Counted from the stretch's first letter, positions 51,570 to 64,000 are shown. The stretch: DNA of 64,000 bases from Quercus robur (GCF_932294415.1 NC_065535.1:8407001-8471000), one strand, 5' to 3'. Notes: generated from the sequence alone by a model not told the origin. Numbers and translations: made by a program.

Positions 51570-53311
51570 ATGACGTCAGATGGGGCGACGTCAGCGACGG
51601 TGACACGGAGGAAGCCGTCGTGGAGAGAGAGAGAGAACAATAGGAGGAGAGAGAGGAGGAGGAGAGCTATAGCGGCGAAGATATTTACTGGGCTTAGAGC
51701 TCAAGGAAACTTCAATTTGCCAAAACACTGTGATAACAATGAAGTCTTGAAGGCTCTTTGTGTTGAAGCTGGTTGGACTGTTGAAGAAGATGGTACCACT
51801 TATCGCAAGGTACTAAACTCTTCCTCTTTGTTTTTGTGTTTTTGTTTTTGTTGTTTGTTGTTTTTTGTTTTTGTTTTTAGTTTGGGTTAGATCTATGTGA
51901 AATGATATATAATTGGGTTGTGGGTTTTGTGGGTGGATCATGATTTGGGAAGAAATGGGCTTGTTTTATTTGGATCAAAGTTGTTTCTGTTTTTCCTCTT
52001 TGTTTTTTTGATAGTATTATTAATTGTTTGTTCTAGAAGTGATGAATTTGCATTTTGCAATATTTGTTCAGTGTTAACTTGGTGTAATAGTTATTATAAG
52101 TTTTAGAAGAGGTTGTTCTTATTGGACAAGTTACAGAATTCATGGTTGTATTATTAGTTTATAGCTTAACAAATTTAGTAATTTTTAATCTTTCTATACT
52201 AAAAAAGAATTTTTGAATCTAAAAATGGGATCAAAGAAGCTCTTTAATTTGATAGCTGATCATTTTGACTTGGCAAATAGATCTCCAGCGGAAAAAAAAA
52301 AATCCTGAAAGAGGAAATTAAATTTTGGGAAAACTACATTTTAATCCCTATAGTTTAGGTGTGTAACAAATTAAACTCTATAGATTTAAAACTAGCAAAT
52401 TAAATTTCATTCCATTTAAGTGGAATGGTAAATTGTAGGGTTTAATATAGGTTGAGGGTTTATTTGTTACCCCTCTTAAATTGTGTAGGATTTATATTTA
52501 ATATGAAAATTTTCCCATTTTAATTTGTCATTGCTGGTAAATCACTTCAGCAATGTCTTCATACCCATGTATCGATCATGAGCTGATGATGTATTGCCCT
52601 TTGGAATTTGTACAGGGATGCAGGCCACATCCAATGGATATTGTAGGCACTTCCACCAAAATCACACCATACTCTTCCCAAAATCCGAGTCCACTATCTT
52701 CATCCTTTCCGAGCCCTATTCCATCATACCAAGTCAGTCCATCCTCCTCTTCCTTTCCTAGCCCATCTCGTAATGATGCCAACAATTCCTCTTTCCTTAT
52801 TCCATTGCTGCGGAATGCCATTCCTTCATCTCTTCCTCCTCTCCGAATCTCAAACAGCGCCCCTGTAACCCCTCCACTCTCATCACCAACTTCAAGAAAT
52901 GCTAAGCCAATCCCCAATTGGGATTCCATTGCCAAAGAATCCATGGCCTCGTTTAGTTACCCGTTTGGTGCTATTTCTGCCCCAGCAAGCCCAACTCACC
53001 GTCAGCTTCATACTCCAGCTACTATACCTGAATGTGATGAGTCTGATTCATCCACCATTGATTCTTGTCAATGGTTGAACTTCCAAACGTATATGCTTTC
53101 AACATCTACAGTCCCAACCTCTCCAACCTTTAATCTTATGAGACCTGTTGCTCAGCAAATTATAACCAACAAATCAATCAATGAGATGGGGAGAAGTACA
53201 GAGTTCGACTTTGGAGGTGGACAAGTTAAGCCATGGGTTGGAGAGAAGATTCACGAGGTAGGATTGGATGATCTGGAGCTCACACTTGGAAGTGGGAAGG
53301 CTAAGATTTAG
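51570..53311 (+). CDS. BZR1: BZR1/BES1-family brassinosteroid transcription factor
   Basis: Two exons, 51570-51809 and 52616-53311, joined at the family's conserved site (GTTYRK then GCRP); 311 aa against about 336 for Arabidopsis BZR1. The N-terminal DNA-binding domain (about 12-80) carries [20 protein letters not shown] and [15 protein letters not shown]. Then come Ser/Pro-rich GSK3-type phosphorylation repeats ([11 protein letters not shown]), a 14-3-3 binding motif ([11 protein letters not shown], about 157-167), a PEST-like segment ([18 protein letters not shown], about 213-230) and a C-terminal EAR repression motif (LELTL, 300-304). In the brassinosteroid pathway such proteins are phosphorylated by BIN2, held by 14-3-3, and when dephosphorylated bind BRRE and E-box sites in the nucleus. 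All control motifs are present, so regulation should be normal. It is closer to BZR1/BES1 than to BEH proteins by its MTSDGATS start and C-terminus. Confidence 0.96.
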
Positions 53312-53713
53312 AACACTTGTGGAATATCTGGGTTGCGGAAGAATAGAAGAAAAGAGATCATATGCTTGTACATGGTTCACTGAGCTTGGTATTCAACTGC
53401 ATTTTGCAGTTGTGAGTCAATTCTTTTCACTGTGAATTGCATATCTTTGAACCAAACTTGTAATGTCGGACTATAATTCTAAGTTTGTTTTATTCCTTTA
53501 TATAGTGATAATTAATTAATTTGTTTGTGTTGTTTAACAAGTGTTACCGTTTCTTTAAAAAAAAAAAAAAAAAAACAAGTGTTACCCATAGATATTGTGC
53601 ACTACTTCTGATTGGATTTACCAAGTACAGACACCTCTATGGACTATTGAGACCAACCTGACAAAACTATAAGTTTAATCTTAAAAAAAAGCACTGTTCT
53701 GTTCTCCTCCTTT

Positions 53714-53826
53714 ATTAAAAAAAAAAAAAAAATCAATAGTTACAACGGGGAGGGGGGTTTAAACCCTAGAGGTCTATGTTAGATGTACTAGAAAGTGCCA
53801 TTCGTTGAGCTACAAGACTCTTAACA
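53714..53826 (-). mobile_element. SINE (family A)
   Basis: On the minus strand: CTTGTAGCTCAACGAATGGC (A-box region), CTCTAGGGTTTAAACC (B box), CGTTGTAACTATTGATTTTT. Order and spacing match the plus-strand SINE at 33676-33795. Confidence 0.75.
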
Positions 53827-54884
53827 TTTTCTGTTCCTTAATCCTTATTGTTCAAGACTTCAAGCGGTCATAAATTATTTTGTTCATGCAACACACACAC
53901 ACAAACAGGCAGCTTCAATTCTGTTCCTATGTTGGGTGGAAGCTCATATTTCGGATGGTTTGTGACATTCTAATAGTCTTGTAGCCCTGGGAAGTGGTTG
54001 GCCTTATAATGGATGAGCCGACAAAGCCCATGTTCATGTTCATGTTCATATTCATATACCTTCATATGTGGGAACATTAAAATAAAAGAACTAAAAAATT
54101 TGGGAATTCCAATTTATGAAAATGCTGTTGTGTAACAAGGCCATTTTGTGCTGTCTGTGATGAAGGATCTGGTCTTATCCATAGCTCTTAGCCTAAGTCG
54201 ACTTCGTTGTCATTTGGGGCATGTGATGTGGCTGCCTAGCTAGTCATGGCTTTCTTTGCCTTAACTCTTTTCTTAGTGGGATGAATTGGTTTCAAATCAT
54301 GGCATGCTATTATTTTGCTCCAGATAATTGGTTACCACCGCTTCATAGGGCCCCTCCACTAAAATGATCATGCATTATTAATAATTATTAAAAAGCTGAT
54401 TGCCAAATAATATGGCATTTCTTAATCGAGTTAAGTACTGTCTAAAAAACCCACAACATTTCAAATCCCTGTGGCCCCTCCCACCTCCTCTCTTGGTCTT
54501 GGAATTCTATGGCAAATCAAAACCCCACCCAACTCACTCTTTTTGGGTGGGGGTTCTGATTTGCCGTAACAGATTGCTAACTCGAACAGTCTTATTACCC
54601 ACCAACCAGCAAGATCTCAGCATTGCCCAATGTTAGATTAAATGATGTTACATTCACCGTTTTCCAATTGTTGCTTAAAATTTTGGAACAATTGGTAATT
54701 TATCATGGTATCAAATTATAAGATGCATTTACTATTTTCTAATAATTTAAATTTTTGGGACAATTTAGAATTTACCATCTAAGATATAAGCTTTTTGAAA
54801 CTTCAATACACATTGTACCTAATCAAGTACTTCCATCCTTTCCATCCGGCAGCTTATTCAGTCATGATATATTTAAAAGAAATG

Positions 54885-55045
54885 TTGTGTCCACAATATT
54901 TTCACAACAAATTATAAGTGATAAATTGTTACAGATTGCTATTAATAGATAAAAAAGTAATTTCAATAGTAAGTTTAAATTAGAACCAATAACAATTTAC
55001 CACATATAATTTGTTGTGAAAATATTGTTGAAGTGACACTTTTCT
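54885..55045. mobile_element. MITE with long inverted repeats
   Basis: Begins ATGTTGTGTCCACAATATTT then TCACAACAAATTATAAGTG. The other strand of the end reads AAAAGTGTCACTTCAACAAT, then ATTTTCACAACAAATTATAT. The inverted repeats cover over 50 bp each. Same family as 8384-8556. Non-coding. Confidence 0.7.
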
Positions 55046-55950
55046 ATATTTAAACCGGTATCCTCTAAATCTCACCTAACCTACTCAGCAAACCCCCCAT
55101 GCCTCCACTGGCCAATACTTTTCACGTTTGTGACTTGGGGAATTTGGCTAGCATGGAACAGCCTCATTTTCAAGCAGATCATGACAACAAAATGCTAGAC
55201 CATTCACATGAGTTACCAATACACAGCACAAGGTTTAGGGATATTAATCTTGAGGTGGATTCCTAATTATCAGTATTTATATGATGAGTTGGCGATCACA
55301 TTGTAGGCACCCCATACTCGTCTCTTATTAGCTTGTTTTAAAGCATGTCACATAGAGGTTTAGGCACAAGCTAACTTTTGTGTGAAACTATTGGCGTCAA
55401 AAGGAGGTAATTAAATAGCAAGAATAGTATGAGATATATGTGGAGCCTCGAGTTTTTCTTGTACCTTTTCTTTTGTGGGATCTCATGTATCCCGTTTAGA
55501 ACACCCCAAAAAGAAAAGAAAAAGTCCCTTTTCTTCACATCATACCCAAAAATTTCACTATTGTAGCTCAAACTTGAGGGGACCAGACACAACAGAAGGC
55601 ACTATAAACCACTAAACCATCAAATTACATAGGAATAAACATAATAACAATGGAACTTAATTACAGAAGACCAAATGATGAGAACAGCAAGTTTATGGCA
55701 TCTGCCCTAACAAGAATTTTTACAAATGGTATCCTAACACTATAAAGATGAGCTAAACATGAGAGAAGTCTTAGGTGAAGGTGCATTTACTATCAAACAA
55801 CATCAAAGGAGAATTTTTCTTTATAGCATTTAAGAAAACTTAAAAACGACACTATGCAGACTTTTTGCTCTTCGCCTCTCTTACGATAAATTTCCTAATT
55901 AATTGGATTTGTGTGATTAGTCAGGACAAGATCAAAGCTCAGGCAACACA

Positions 55951-58900
55951 TTAGCATGTATTCTCCAGAGCATCAGTCAGTACCTGTGTATCCTCAATCT
56001 TGGGTTTCAAATCCTTCTTGAGATTCGAATTACATTCCTGGTATCTGAAGCATGTTAAGAGATGGTCATTGACGATTCCTGCTACTTGCATGAATGAATA
56101 AACAACAGTGGGCCCAACACAACGGAAGCCTCTCTGCATCAAATCCTTGCTTATGTGGTCTGCTTTTGGTGTCTTGACAGGTACTTGACGTGCGTAACGA
56201 AATCCATTTCTTATTGGCTTGTGGTTCACAAAGCTCCAGCAATAATTACTGAAGGAACCAAACTCCTGCTGAACCTGCCAGAGTAAATAATATGGATATG
56301 TATAAGAATAACGCAAAAGGCATAATTGTTTTTACTAACATTTTTCATAACTATTGGAGGTTGGAAAGTTGTTACAGACTTTCACATAGATCCATCATTG
56401 ACACTACTTTATTGTCTTTAGAAAAAGATTGTAATGTTTTTTACAATTTTGACTTTGTTGCGCAATTTCATAGAACCGAAAGAGGAGTTAGGACAAAGAT
56501 TCAAACCTTACATAGGGAAAATCAAGATTCACCTTTTTATGCAAGCTTTAAAATCAGAACAATGTTTATTAGTTTTGGAGATTGGAGAAAAGATGTCTTA
56601 ATCCAAAATCCATCAAGTAAAAATTTGAGGTGGGTGGGACATCAATTGCATAATCATTGCTTGGTAACCCCATAACCTTGACCTGATTATTTATTACCTT
56701 AAACAAAAAATGATTATAAATTTTGGAGATTGGAGAAAAGCTGACTCTTAATCCAAAATCGATCAAGTAAAAATTTGAGGTGGGTGGGACATCAAATGCA
56801 TAATCATTGCTTGGTAAAACCCATTTTTCTTGACCTGATTTACCTTAAGCATTTGTTTAGCATTTTCTACAACTGCACGGAGCTTTGGTTCAGATAGCAA
56901 CAGGCTGCCATTTACTTTCAGGGACATCAGCTTCTTCTCAGTAAACTGTGCGATGGTTGATGGGTCAAAATTCTCAAAAAGTTTCCTGCCAAATAAATCA
57001 ACAAACAAACATCAAATTATTTGTATGTAGCTTTTTCCCCCCCTGTTTGACGCTTTAGTGAATAGAGGGAGCAGAAACAAAAACCTGAATGTGTCTCTCT
57101 TGTTAAGAATTGCTGGCCAGCTTAATTCTGCTAATGCTTGTGAAAAGACAAGTAGCTCAAACAGTTTCCCATCATCATAAACTGGAACCCCCCATTCCTC
57201 ATCATGGAAAGAAGTATAATTTGGGTCTGTGGCAAAGAAAAAAAAGAGCACCAACTAGGTGAGTTACATCAGATTAGCTTACAAATGAAATAAATAGCAG
57301 CATGATTTTACTTCTAATACATAGAGTTTGTTAGTGAATTAGATGCATAACTAGAACCCATAATGTACAGGAATTAAAGCGTACATTAACATAAGGTCAT
57401 TTATTTCAATCTCAATTGACTTATAAAAGAAAAACCTATATGTAGACTCGTTAAAAATGTAATGAGGAAAAAATATTATTATCATATCAAAATAGAAAAA
57501 TGCTGCAATTAGAAAATTAGATGCAACAGACCATCCATTTTTAACAAGCTTTAGGTCTCTTCAAAAATACATGGTTATTGCTTAACAAACGCACAAAAAT
57601 GACTTAAGTGGAGGTTGATCTATCACTCATGCATCCTTGTCGTAACTGACCATGTCTATTCTGGTAGTGTTATTGAACACTTGAGACATGGCAGTTGCAC
57701 TGTTGTATAATCAAGATGAAACCAATACTGTACCATATCTTTTAAACCATATCTTTTAAACCAGAAAGGCATGGCTTACTCCAACTATTTGGATAGGCAA
57801 TGAATATCCTACACTGATATTACAACCTGCTGTAAGCTTTAGAAGTGAATCCATTTTCTCTGCTGATTGTAACTAGTTTACTGATCTTGTCCGTTTTCTT
57901 TGGGATTTTTTTCACACAATCCCCACCAAAAAGAGATAATTAACGACTCAGTAGCAAAGCCACACGTACACCATGGCCACTCAAATTCTTTGTTCTCATA
58001 GTAATATAGTTATATTTCAAGTAATCCTTAGGAAAAATAGCATTTGGCCTAAGCATATTTATAGACAATACCCAAAAAATATTAAGTCTTTATCCCCCCA
58101 AATTATATGTCAAGTGATGATGTATATATTTGGGTGGGTTCACAATGTACCTGGTATAACTTTTCTTAATATTACACCAATAATTTTGTATTGGATGATT
58201 TTTTTTTTTTTTTAACTCACCATTGGATTACATTGTCTCTCTATACCCTCCATGCTTCCAAAATATCAAGATGATAAGAGATCAATAACTATTTCAACTA
58301 TAAAATTTTTAAATTTCAAGTTTTTTGAACTTTAAAATTATACGCAAAGCATGAGTCTTAATCAGATGGTAAATAATATCCAATTAGCATGTGCATTCAA
58401 AATAAAGAGGATGTGTAATCTAACAGTGAGATTTTAATAATATTAATCCAATACAAAATTATTAAGTGGTGTAACAGTAACCAAGAGGTACACATTATAC
58501 CCGGTGTGGTGTGATATTTGACAACATCTTGTAGTTTTGTGATATTTATTATTTTAGATGCAGGGCAATAAGATTCAATTTATAATGAATCCTTATGTGT
58601 AAAATTACATAACCACAATCCCCCAAAGAAAAGTTTCTAACCCTGCCACTTTAATGATTCCTATCTTCAGCTATACATGATATATAAACCCTTAATTGGC
58701 TAGGTCCTATTCATCTTTGTTAACCAAGTCTTATTAACTTTGTCAAGTCTTTTCTATTTAAGTCATAAAGAAATACCATGTTAATATGCTATGTGAAAGA
58801 AACACTCCACCCATCTTGCTAAAAAGGGAAAGCGAAAGACATAAAGCAGACCCAAATCAACTGTCTTAAAGTAAAGCTAGTTTAGGTGGTGAACAGTGAC

Positions 58901-60171
58901 AACTAATTATTAGTGAAAAGCAACAGCCTCATGAAACGAGGAAGGGAAAAAACCTTTAGGCTAAGGGCTTGTTTTGTTCTTTTATAAGAACCAGTTATAG
59001 CTTCCTGTTCTTCAGCCATATAGGAAAAACGTGTATGATGTATGGCAGTGAATTTTGAAAACAGCCCAGATTTGTTTTTCTGATTCCTTTTTATGAAAAA
59101 CACTAAAAACATAATGTACACTCTTACACATAAATGCATTAATTGACTTTCTAGACAGTTCTCTCAGATGTTCGCAGTTATTAAACAATGTCATGTAGTA
59201 ACATGATTCATGTTATAAAGGGCATTCAACTGTTCAAAAAGGAAACACTTTAAATATTGTACTTTGACAACACGCAAAACAAAGTCCAATTCAATAGCAT
59301 GCCATGCCTCACCATAACACACCTGCCCCCTTTTTCACATTTATTAGATGCCGTCACACCTCTCTCTCAATCTTTTAACATAAATTCATGCTTAATTAAG
59401 TTACCACAAATTTTATTATAACATATCATATCATAATTCATATACGCTTACAAACAAAAGTAATTCAGATATTTATTTATTTATTTATTTATCGGTAAAT
59501 GCCGGTGTACACTGATTGTTATGCACAACTGTTCACACACTTTCATATTGAACTGAAGTCACGATTTCAGTACAAAATAAAAGTGTGTATACAATTGTGT
59601 GTAACAATATAAAATAAACGTTACTCTTTAATTATTATGTTGTTGAGGTAACATCAACCATATTCACATCTTCTCAAATTTTAAGAATTTAATCATTTTC
59701 CTTAACTCATAGTATTAACATATTATAGGTTTCTCCGAAAAAAAAAACAGTTAAAAGTGTTTAAACGAGCACAACTGACTTACCAGAATGAGTTGTTATC
59801 CAATCGCAGCGTTTAGGAGGACCCGAAATCTTCGGCGGCGACAATGTAGCCGAAACAACGTTATCAGGAACAACCTTCGCAGCCTTAAACCCTACACGCC
59901 TTACAGACTTCGTAGAACTCGCCGATTTCTTGGCCGAGGAACCGCCGCTGGAAGAAGAGTCCGAGGAGCACGAGCTGTCGACGGAGCCGTTGTTCCGCAC
60001 GACCGGTTCCGGAATTTTCGGAACCGGCACCGGATTTCTCGGACGCTGTGGCTTCTTTATAGTATTGGTGTCGGATTTCCGCTTCGGTTCTTCCGAAACC
60101 CTAACTCTGTTCCCCGCCGGTCCGAGAATGGACCGGGTTTCGGAAACCGGTTTAGCAGTAGCAACAGACAT
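55951..60171 (-). CDS. DNA-3-methyladenine glycosylase I family protein
   Basis: Four exons on the minus strand: 60171-59784, 57226-57085, 56985-56844 and 56274-55951. All junctions are GT-AG and phases close to 996 nt (331 aa). The first ~118 residues are a disordered, Ser/Pro/Lys-rich extension typical of plant members. The catalytic domain starts at RCDW. The four zinc ligands known from E. coli Tag have counterparts: C122 (RCDW), H137 (FHDEEWGVPVYDD), H295 and C299 (VNDHLLTC). The glutamate of FELLVFSQ (E153) matches the base-recognition Glu, and FVNHKP, RGFRCVGPT and YSFMQVAGIVNDH are conserved. The enzyme excises 3-methyladenine in base excision repair. Intron 1 (2.56 kb) holds a foldback element; intron 3 holds a duplicated splice donor. 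The leader has a (CT)n tract near 60398-60425. No defect is visible in the coding exons. Confidence 0.95.
56560..56850. repeat. Tandem duplication (~147 bp) across an exon-intron border of the TAG-like gene
   Basis: Both units contain GGAGATTGGAGAAAAG, ATCAAGTAAAAATTTGAGGT, GGGTGGGACATCAA, GCATAATCATTGCTTGGTAA, TTGACCTGATT and TTACCTTAA. The right unit includes the last bases of exon 3 and its real donor (AAG then GTAAATCAGG at 56844/56843). The left unit carries a decayed copy (TTTAAG then GTAATAAA at 56698/56697). Confidence 0.85.
58139..58507. mobile_element. Foldback/MITE-like element in TAG-like intron 1
   Basis: 58139-58250 and 58405-58507 are inverted copies of about 100 bp. CAATGTACCTGGTATAAC, TTACACCAATAATTTTGTAT and TGGAT on the left match GTACACATTATACCCGGTG, ATCCAATACAAAATTATTAA and GTGGTGTAACAG on the right. 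No target duplication was settled. Confidence 0.7.
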
Positions 60172-60393
60172 TATTGGTTTGTAAAAAACTGCAAAATACT
60201 TTCAAAATGCAAAGTGTTATGAGCTTTGAACCTTGAACTTTGAAGTTTGGAGTTTGATTTTTAAGCTCTGAAAGAACAACAATGGTAAGCACTTCAAGCT
60301 AAAGTTCTGTTTGGTTAGTGAAATTTTTGGGGAGGGTAAAATGGTCAAGGAATTTTCGGTGAGAGTAGGAATGGAATGAAGGTTTTTAGAAGC

Positions 60394-60428
<35 letters not shown>

Positions 60429-61422
60429 AACAGAGGAGCGGAGAGAAGTGAAGACTGAAGAGAAAGGCGCAAAACGACGAGGTTTTAAAAACGTAAAGAT
60501 GGAACGGGTAAGTTACCGGTAATAGCCGGTGGATAGTGCTGGTGTGTGAGTTACCTTTTACCGTTTTGGTTTTGAAAGGGATGGGAGAAAAATCTGGGCG
60601 GTTGGACCAATTCCCGAATTTGACACGACTGGTGGTTGGAAATTGCAATAGTGCCATCGTCTTGGTCTCTGTTTATTTATTTATTTTTAAGAAAAATATT
60701 AACCAATGTCGCATTTATTATTGAACAATTTTATGAAAGATTTTATAAGAAAATATTAAAAAAAAATTAGTATTTTGATAATTTTTTTTTTTTTATAAAA
60801 GTGTTGTTATTTTTTTTAAAATAATTTGTTAATAATTGTTCTAAAAACACCCGTTAACAAAACTCTTAATTTTTAAATTTAGATTAATTGAGTTCTATCC
60901 CAAAAATTATGAGTTAAAAATCAATCCCTACTAAAATATAAAATTGAACACTATTCTCAAAGACCCAAGATTGATTAATAATAGGAAAAATTCTCCCCAT
61001 CGATAAAATTTTTTATCACTAACAATTTCATTCATAGAAAATTTTGAAATTGGGTAATGTAAAAATATCAAATTTCTCCCATTATGAGCTTGTGATTTAA
61101 AAATAATAATAATAATTCAATCCACAAAATTCTCTTTTGACAATATATTTTACATATTATTAATGAGTAATTAATATTTGTTCATGTTTTATCAACTTAT
61201 TGAGAAGTGTTAGAAAAAATAATACTTTACTTATTTAAGATGTTAACGTTTGTTTAAATATGGTATTTGACAATTTGTTATCCGCTTATGGATTAAGAAA
61301 TCAGTACATTTCACTTGTAGTTTAGAAAAAAAGACCCTTTACCCGCTTATGATGATAATGTCTTATGGCAGAGTATATCAAACACTAAAGGAGTGAATCC
61401 TAAAAGATTTTTGTATGCTCGG
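60172..61422. other. TAG-like promoter and intergenic spacer
   Basis: The first ~450 bases are the leader and proximal promoter of the TAG-like gene, with (GA)n on the plus strand at 60398-60425. Beyond about 60.67 kb it is AT-rich with T-runs and no gene. Confidence 0.45.
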
Positions 61423-62213
61423 TGTAAGGGCTGGATTTGCTCCCAAAGCCCAAATGAAAGGTTAGCCAAAACAATGAATTTGTAGAGAATGGACTTGAAA
61501 CTAAACTTTCAATGAGTTAGGTGGACAATGTTCACGGTATGTTAGTTACTACTGGAAAGCATAAAACAAACAGTTTTGGACAAGAAAATTCCTCCTTGGC
61601 CAAGTCCGAAGAAGGCTGTTCTTATATATTTCTCTTAGATTTATACAAAGATACAGTTCTTCAGTCTACAGTGATTTTTTCTTAGATTATCAAATGATCC
61701 CCTTGTAATGGGGTTTTTTTCCTTTATATTCCCTTTCCTTACTTCATCCCAGCCCTCTACGTGTAGATTAGATTGCTGACTTTGATACTTGTCTCATTAG
61801 CACCTTCTTGAAGTCTTTGTGGGTTGCTGTAAGGCTAAATGTTACTGTTCAGGTATCACCCTCACATTAATGTAGTCAGGGAGTTAGCTGCAGAGTATTC
61901 AATGTGGTGGTAGCAGCTTTCTTCTTAGATATTTCCCAACTCTCTTTTGTCTTATCCTTATCTAATGTTTATCCTGGCCAGCATGATTATCTGTTGCCTT
62001 GTTCTTGATGAAGGGCCGGACCTTTGACCTCTACTCTGTTTAGTCGAGGAGGTACTTCTCCTCGGACAACATTTCTAGTCCCTTATGACCAGACTTCTTT
62101 CACGAACTATTAACTTGTATGCCTCCATTAGTATTTACCTGTCCTCGGACTATTTGATGTCCTTGGGCGCGGCCCACGGCTCAATACCCACATCTGGGCC
62201 CTTCATCCCTACA
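61423..62213. mobile_element. Probable solo LTR
   Basis: A 791-bp block begins TGTAAGGGCTGGATTTGCTC and ends GGGCCCTTCATCCCTACA, so it has TG...CA termini with TGTAAGG/CCCTACA inverted ends. It is flanked by CTCGG and CTAGG, a 5-bp duplication with one mismatch. It is less AT-rich than its surroundings, lacks coding frames, and has TATA-like (TTCTTATATATTT) and promoter-like sequence. No second LTR or internal region is found in the window. Confidence 0.65.
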
Positions 62214-62516
62214 CTAGGTATGTGATCTAACTTACTATAGCTTGTTTGTTGTGCTACACTTTAAGGAAACAATAATCCTTAGAGCTTAGATCCTTTTTTT
62301 TTTTTTTTTTTTTGATAGGATTAGAGCTTAGATAATTATGCACAAAGTATGTCATCTATGAAAAACCATAAACAAAGTTATTTATTTCATCAAAAAAAAA
62401 AAAAAAAAAATTATGCGAAAGGACACTCTTAATGAGGTAATTAATATCAACATATGCCATGGCAATATATAGGATTTACTGCATGACACCTATTTATATA
62501 TGAAATCTATCATTCT

Positions 62517-62552
<36 letters not shown>

Positions 62553-63363
62553 TATCATTTTATTATTATCTTTAGCACAAATGAAATTAACCCGAATAGT
62601 GATTTGGTAAGTTAAAATCTTATTTGTTGTTTCTTCATTGTAATTAACCTTTAATTTTATTATGATTGTGAATAGAACTATAAAAGATAACAAAAAAGTC
62701 ATCACCATTTTCATTTTTTTAAAAGAATGTGGGCTGTTTCAAAGATTCAATATGTTAGGCCAAATTGGTCATTGTTGCAAAAATCGGTAGGAGTCTGATG
62801 CCATAATAGTAAAATATAAGTATTAAAGCGTTTACATCAGTTTCCTCAAATATTTAGTTAAACTAATTAAAAAAGAAACTTAACTTTTGCTAGTTTAGCT
62901 ATTTATTATTTTCATACACATACTTCAGTCTTAATACTTTATCAACATTGAAATTTAATTTAGTGAGGATAGAGACTCACTACATGTAGTGATGAGACTA
63001 TCCTCTTTAAAAACTTTAATTAATTTAGTAATGTTAATACACGCTTGTTTCGGTTGAGTTTAGATAATTTTTTGTTGAAATATTAAATTTGTGAGACTGA
63101 TGTGAATGCTCTTAGAATTTTCCAACGATAATTCGCCTTGGCTACTACATTAGCTATTGAAATCTCTAATTTTTTCAGGTCAAAATTTTAATTTTAAACT
63201 AATTAAAAATAACATATCATGTGTCTTATTTGGCTAAAGTAACTTGACACTAAACAAATATTACTTAAAATTATGCTTGGTTGACAATTCATTAGGAATT
63301 CCTATTGTGTCGCCATCAGTCTCATGACAGCTTAACCAAATACAATTAAAAATCATGATGTAT

Positions 63364-63407
<44 letters not shown>

Positions 63408-64000
63408 AAAGGATGTAACTCAATACTAAATAAATTCTAAAAATTATGCTTTTTTTTTTTTTTTAACTCTCTAAAAATTATGCTTCATTTCTCTAAACAA
63501 GGTTTTATTAAATACTTTTGATATTTTCTAACAAATTATATGGTTTGAATTTTTATTTATTACTATTTTATGAATTAAGTATAAAAATATTTTCACATAG
63601 AATTGTAAAAAAAAAAAAATTCCATGTTAGCTAGAACCAATTAAATCTTGTCTATTACTGTATAAAATTCACTTGATTTAAACCAACCCAACTCCAAACA
63701 AACACTAATTAAATTATGTTTGGTTGACTTTTATTAAGATTTCTTCAGGTGCCGACACATTAGGATTAAATGAAACCAATTAAAACTCATATTTCACGAA
63801 TCTTTTTTAATAAAAAATTCTCTAGTTTGTCTTCTTCTTCTTCTTCCTCTTTTTTTTTTTTTTTTGGCTAATATTCATTAAGTATTTATTTGCAAATTTT
63901 ATGTGATACTTATTTTGGTTTGACTATTATATGTTAGTTGAAAGTTGAAACCAAACAAAACTTCTACATCTTGAGTTTTATTTGATGAATGCAACCCAAC
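62214..64000. other. AT-rich spacer with long homopolymers
   Basis: No gene recognised. A-runs near 62392-62410 and 62519-62547, T-runs near 62297-62313 and 63368-63402, and a (TTC)n tract near 63830-63846. Such runs are likely to be unstable or misassembled in length. Confidence 0.5.

Larger units (their letters stand above)
53312..55950. other. Intergenic between convergent BZR1-like and TAG-like genes
   Basis: Holds the 3' ends of both genes, A-runs near 53557 and 53717, a SINE (53714-53826) and a MITE (54885-55045). Short frames show no recognisable protein. Confidence 0.45.

Noticed and set aside
51281..51640. Minus- and plus-strand frames across the BZR1 leader.
   Set aside because: Produced by (GA)n and (CA)n tracts; the real gene starts at 51570.
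52576..52944. 122-codon minus-strand frame over BZR1 exon 2.
   Set aside because: Antisense to a strongly conserved coding exon.

Overview
The window is nuclear DNA of a dicot plant. Split genes with GT-AG introns, AT-rich spacers full of poly(A)/poly(T) runs, and plant-only families (BZR1/BES1, an NAC-like protein, F-box, TNT1-type copia, MULE) all say so. The mix of short repeat families resembles a woody dicot such as oak or another Fagaceae; that is an inference from general resemblance and was not checked against any database.

Layout. 1-5 kb: gene relics (a Myb/trihelix-like fragment on the minus strand, one laccase exon on the plus strand) and tandem repeats. 5.07-6.26 kb: an F-box gene broken by one in-frame stop. 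11.7-17.1 kb: an NAC-like gene on the minus strand, reconstructed as five coding exons (372 aa) plus a 5' UTR exon. 17.4-25.1 kb: intergenic, with a decayed copy of the NAC gene's 5' region, several MITEs, and one arm of a ~0.7 kb duplication. 25.8-28.07 kb: a 5'-truncated LINE sitting inside the other arm of that duplication. 28.86-36.97 kb: a complete nine-exon METTL4-type MT-A70 methyltransferase gene (420 aa), with a SINE and a Mutator-like element in its introns. 39.18-49.82 kb: a MULE with ~220-230 bp terminal inverted repeats and a perfect 9-bp target duplication. It carries a decayed transposase gene and a convergent GRF zinc-finger gene. A 5.04-kb copia element with a perfect 5-bp target duplication is inserted in the transposase coding sequence. 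51.57-53.31 kb: a BZR1/BES1 transcription factor gene (two exons, 311 aa). 55.95-60.17 kb: a DNA-3-methyladenine glycosylase I gene on the minus strand (four exons, 331 aa), convergent with BZR1. 61.4-62.2 kb: a probable solo LTR.

Four host genes look intact: NAC-like, METTL4-like, BZR1-like and TAG-like. Their exon phases all close and their key residues are present where they can be judged. They are unrelated functionally and do not form a pathway. The rest is a layered record of transposition and decay. The clearest events are the copia-in-MULE nesting, the LINE insertion whose empty site survives in the paralogous arm, and nonsense codons in the dead elements that are nearly all explained by C-to-T or G-to-A changes.
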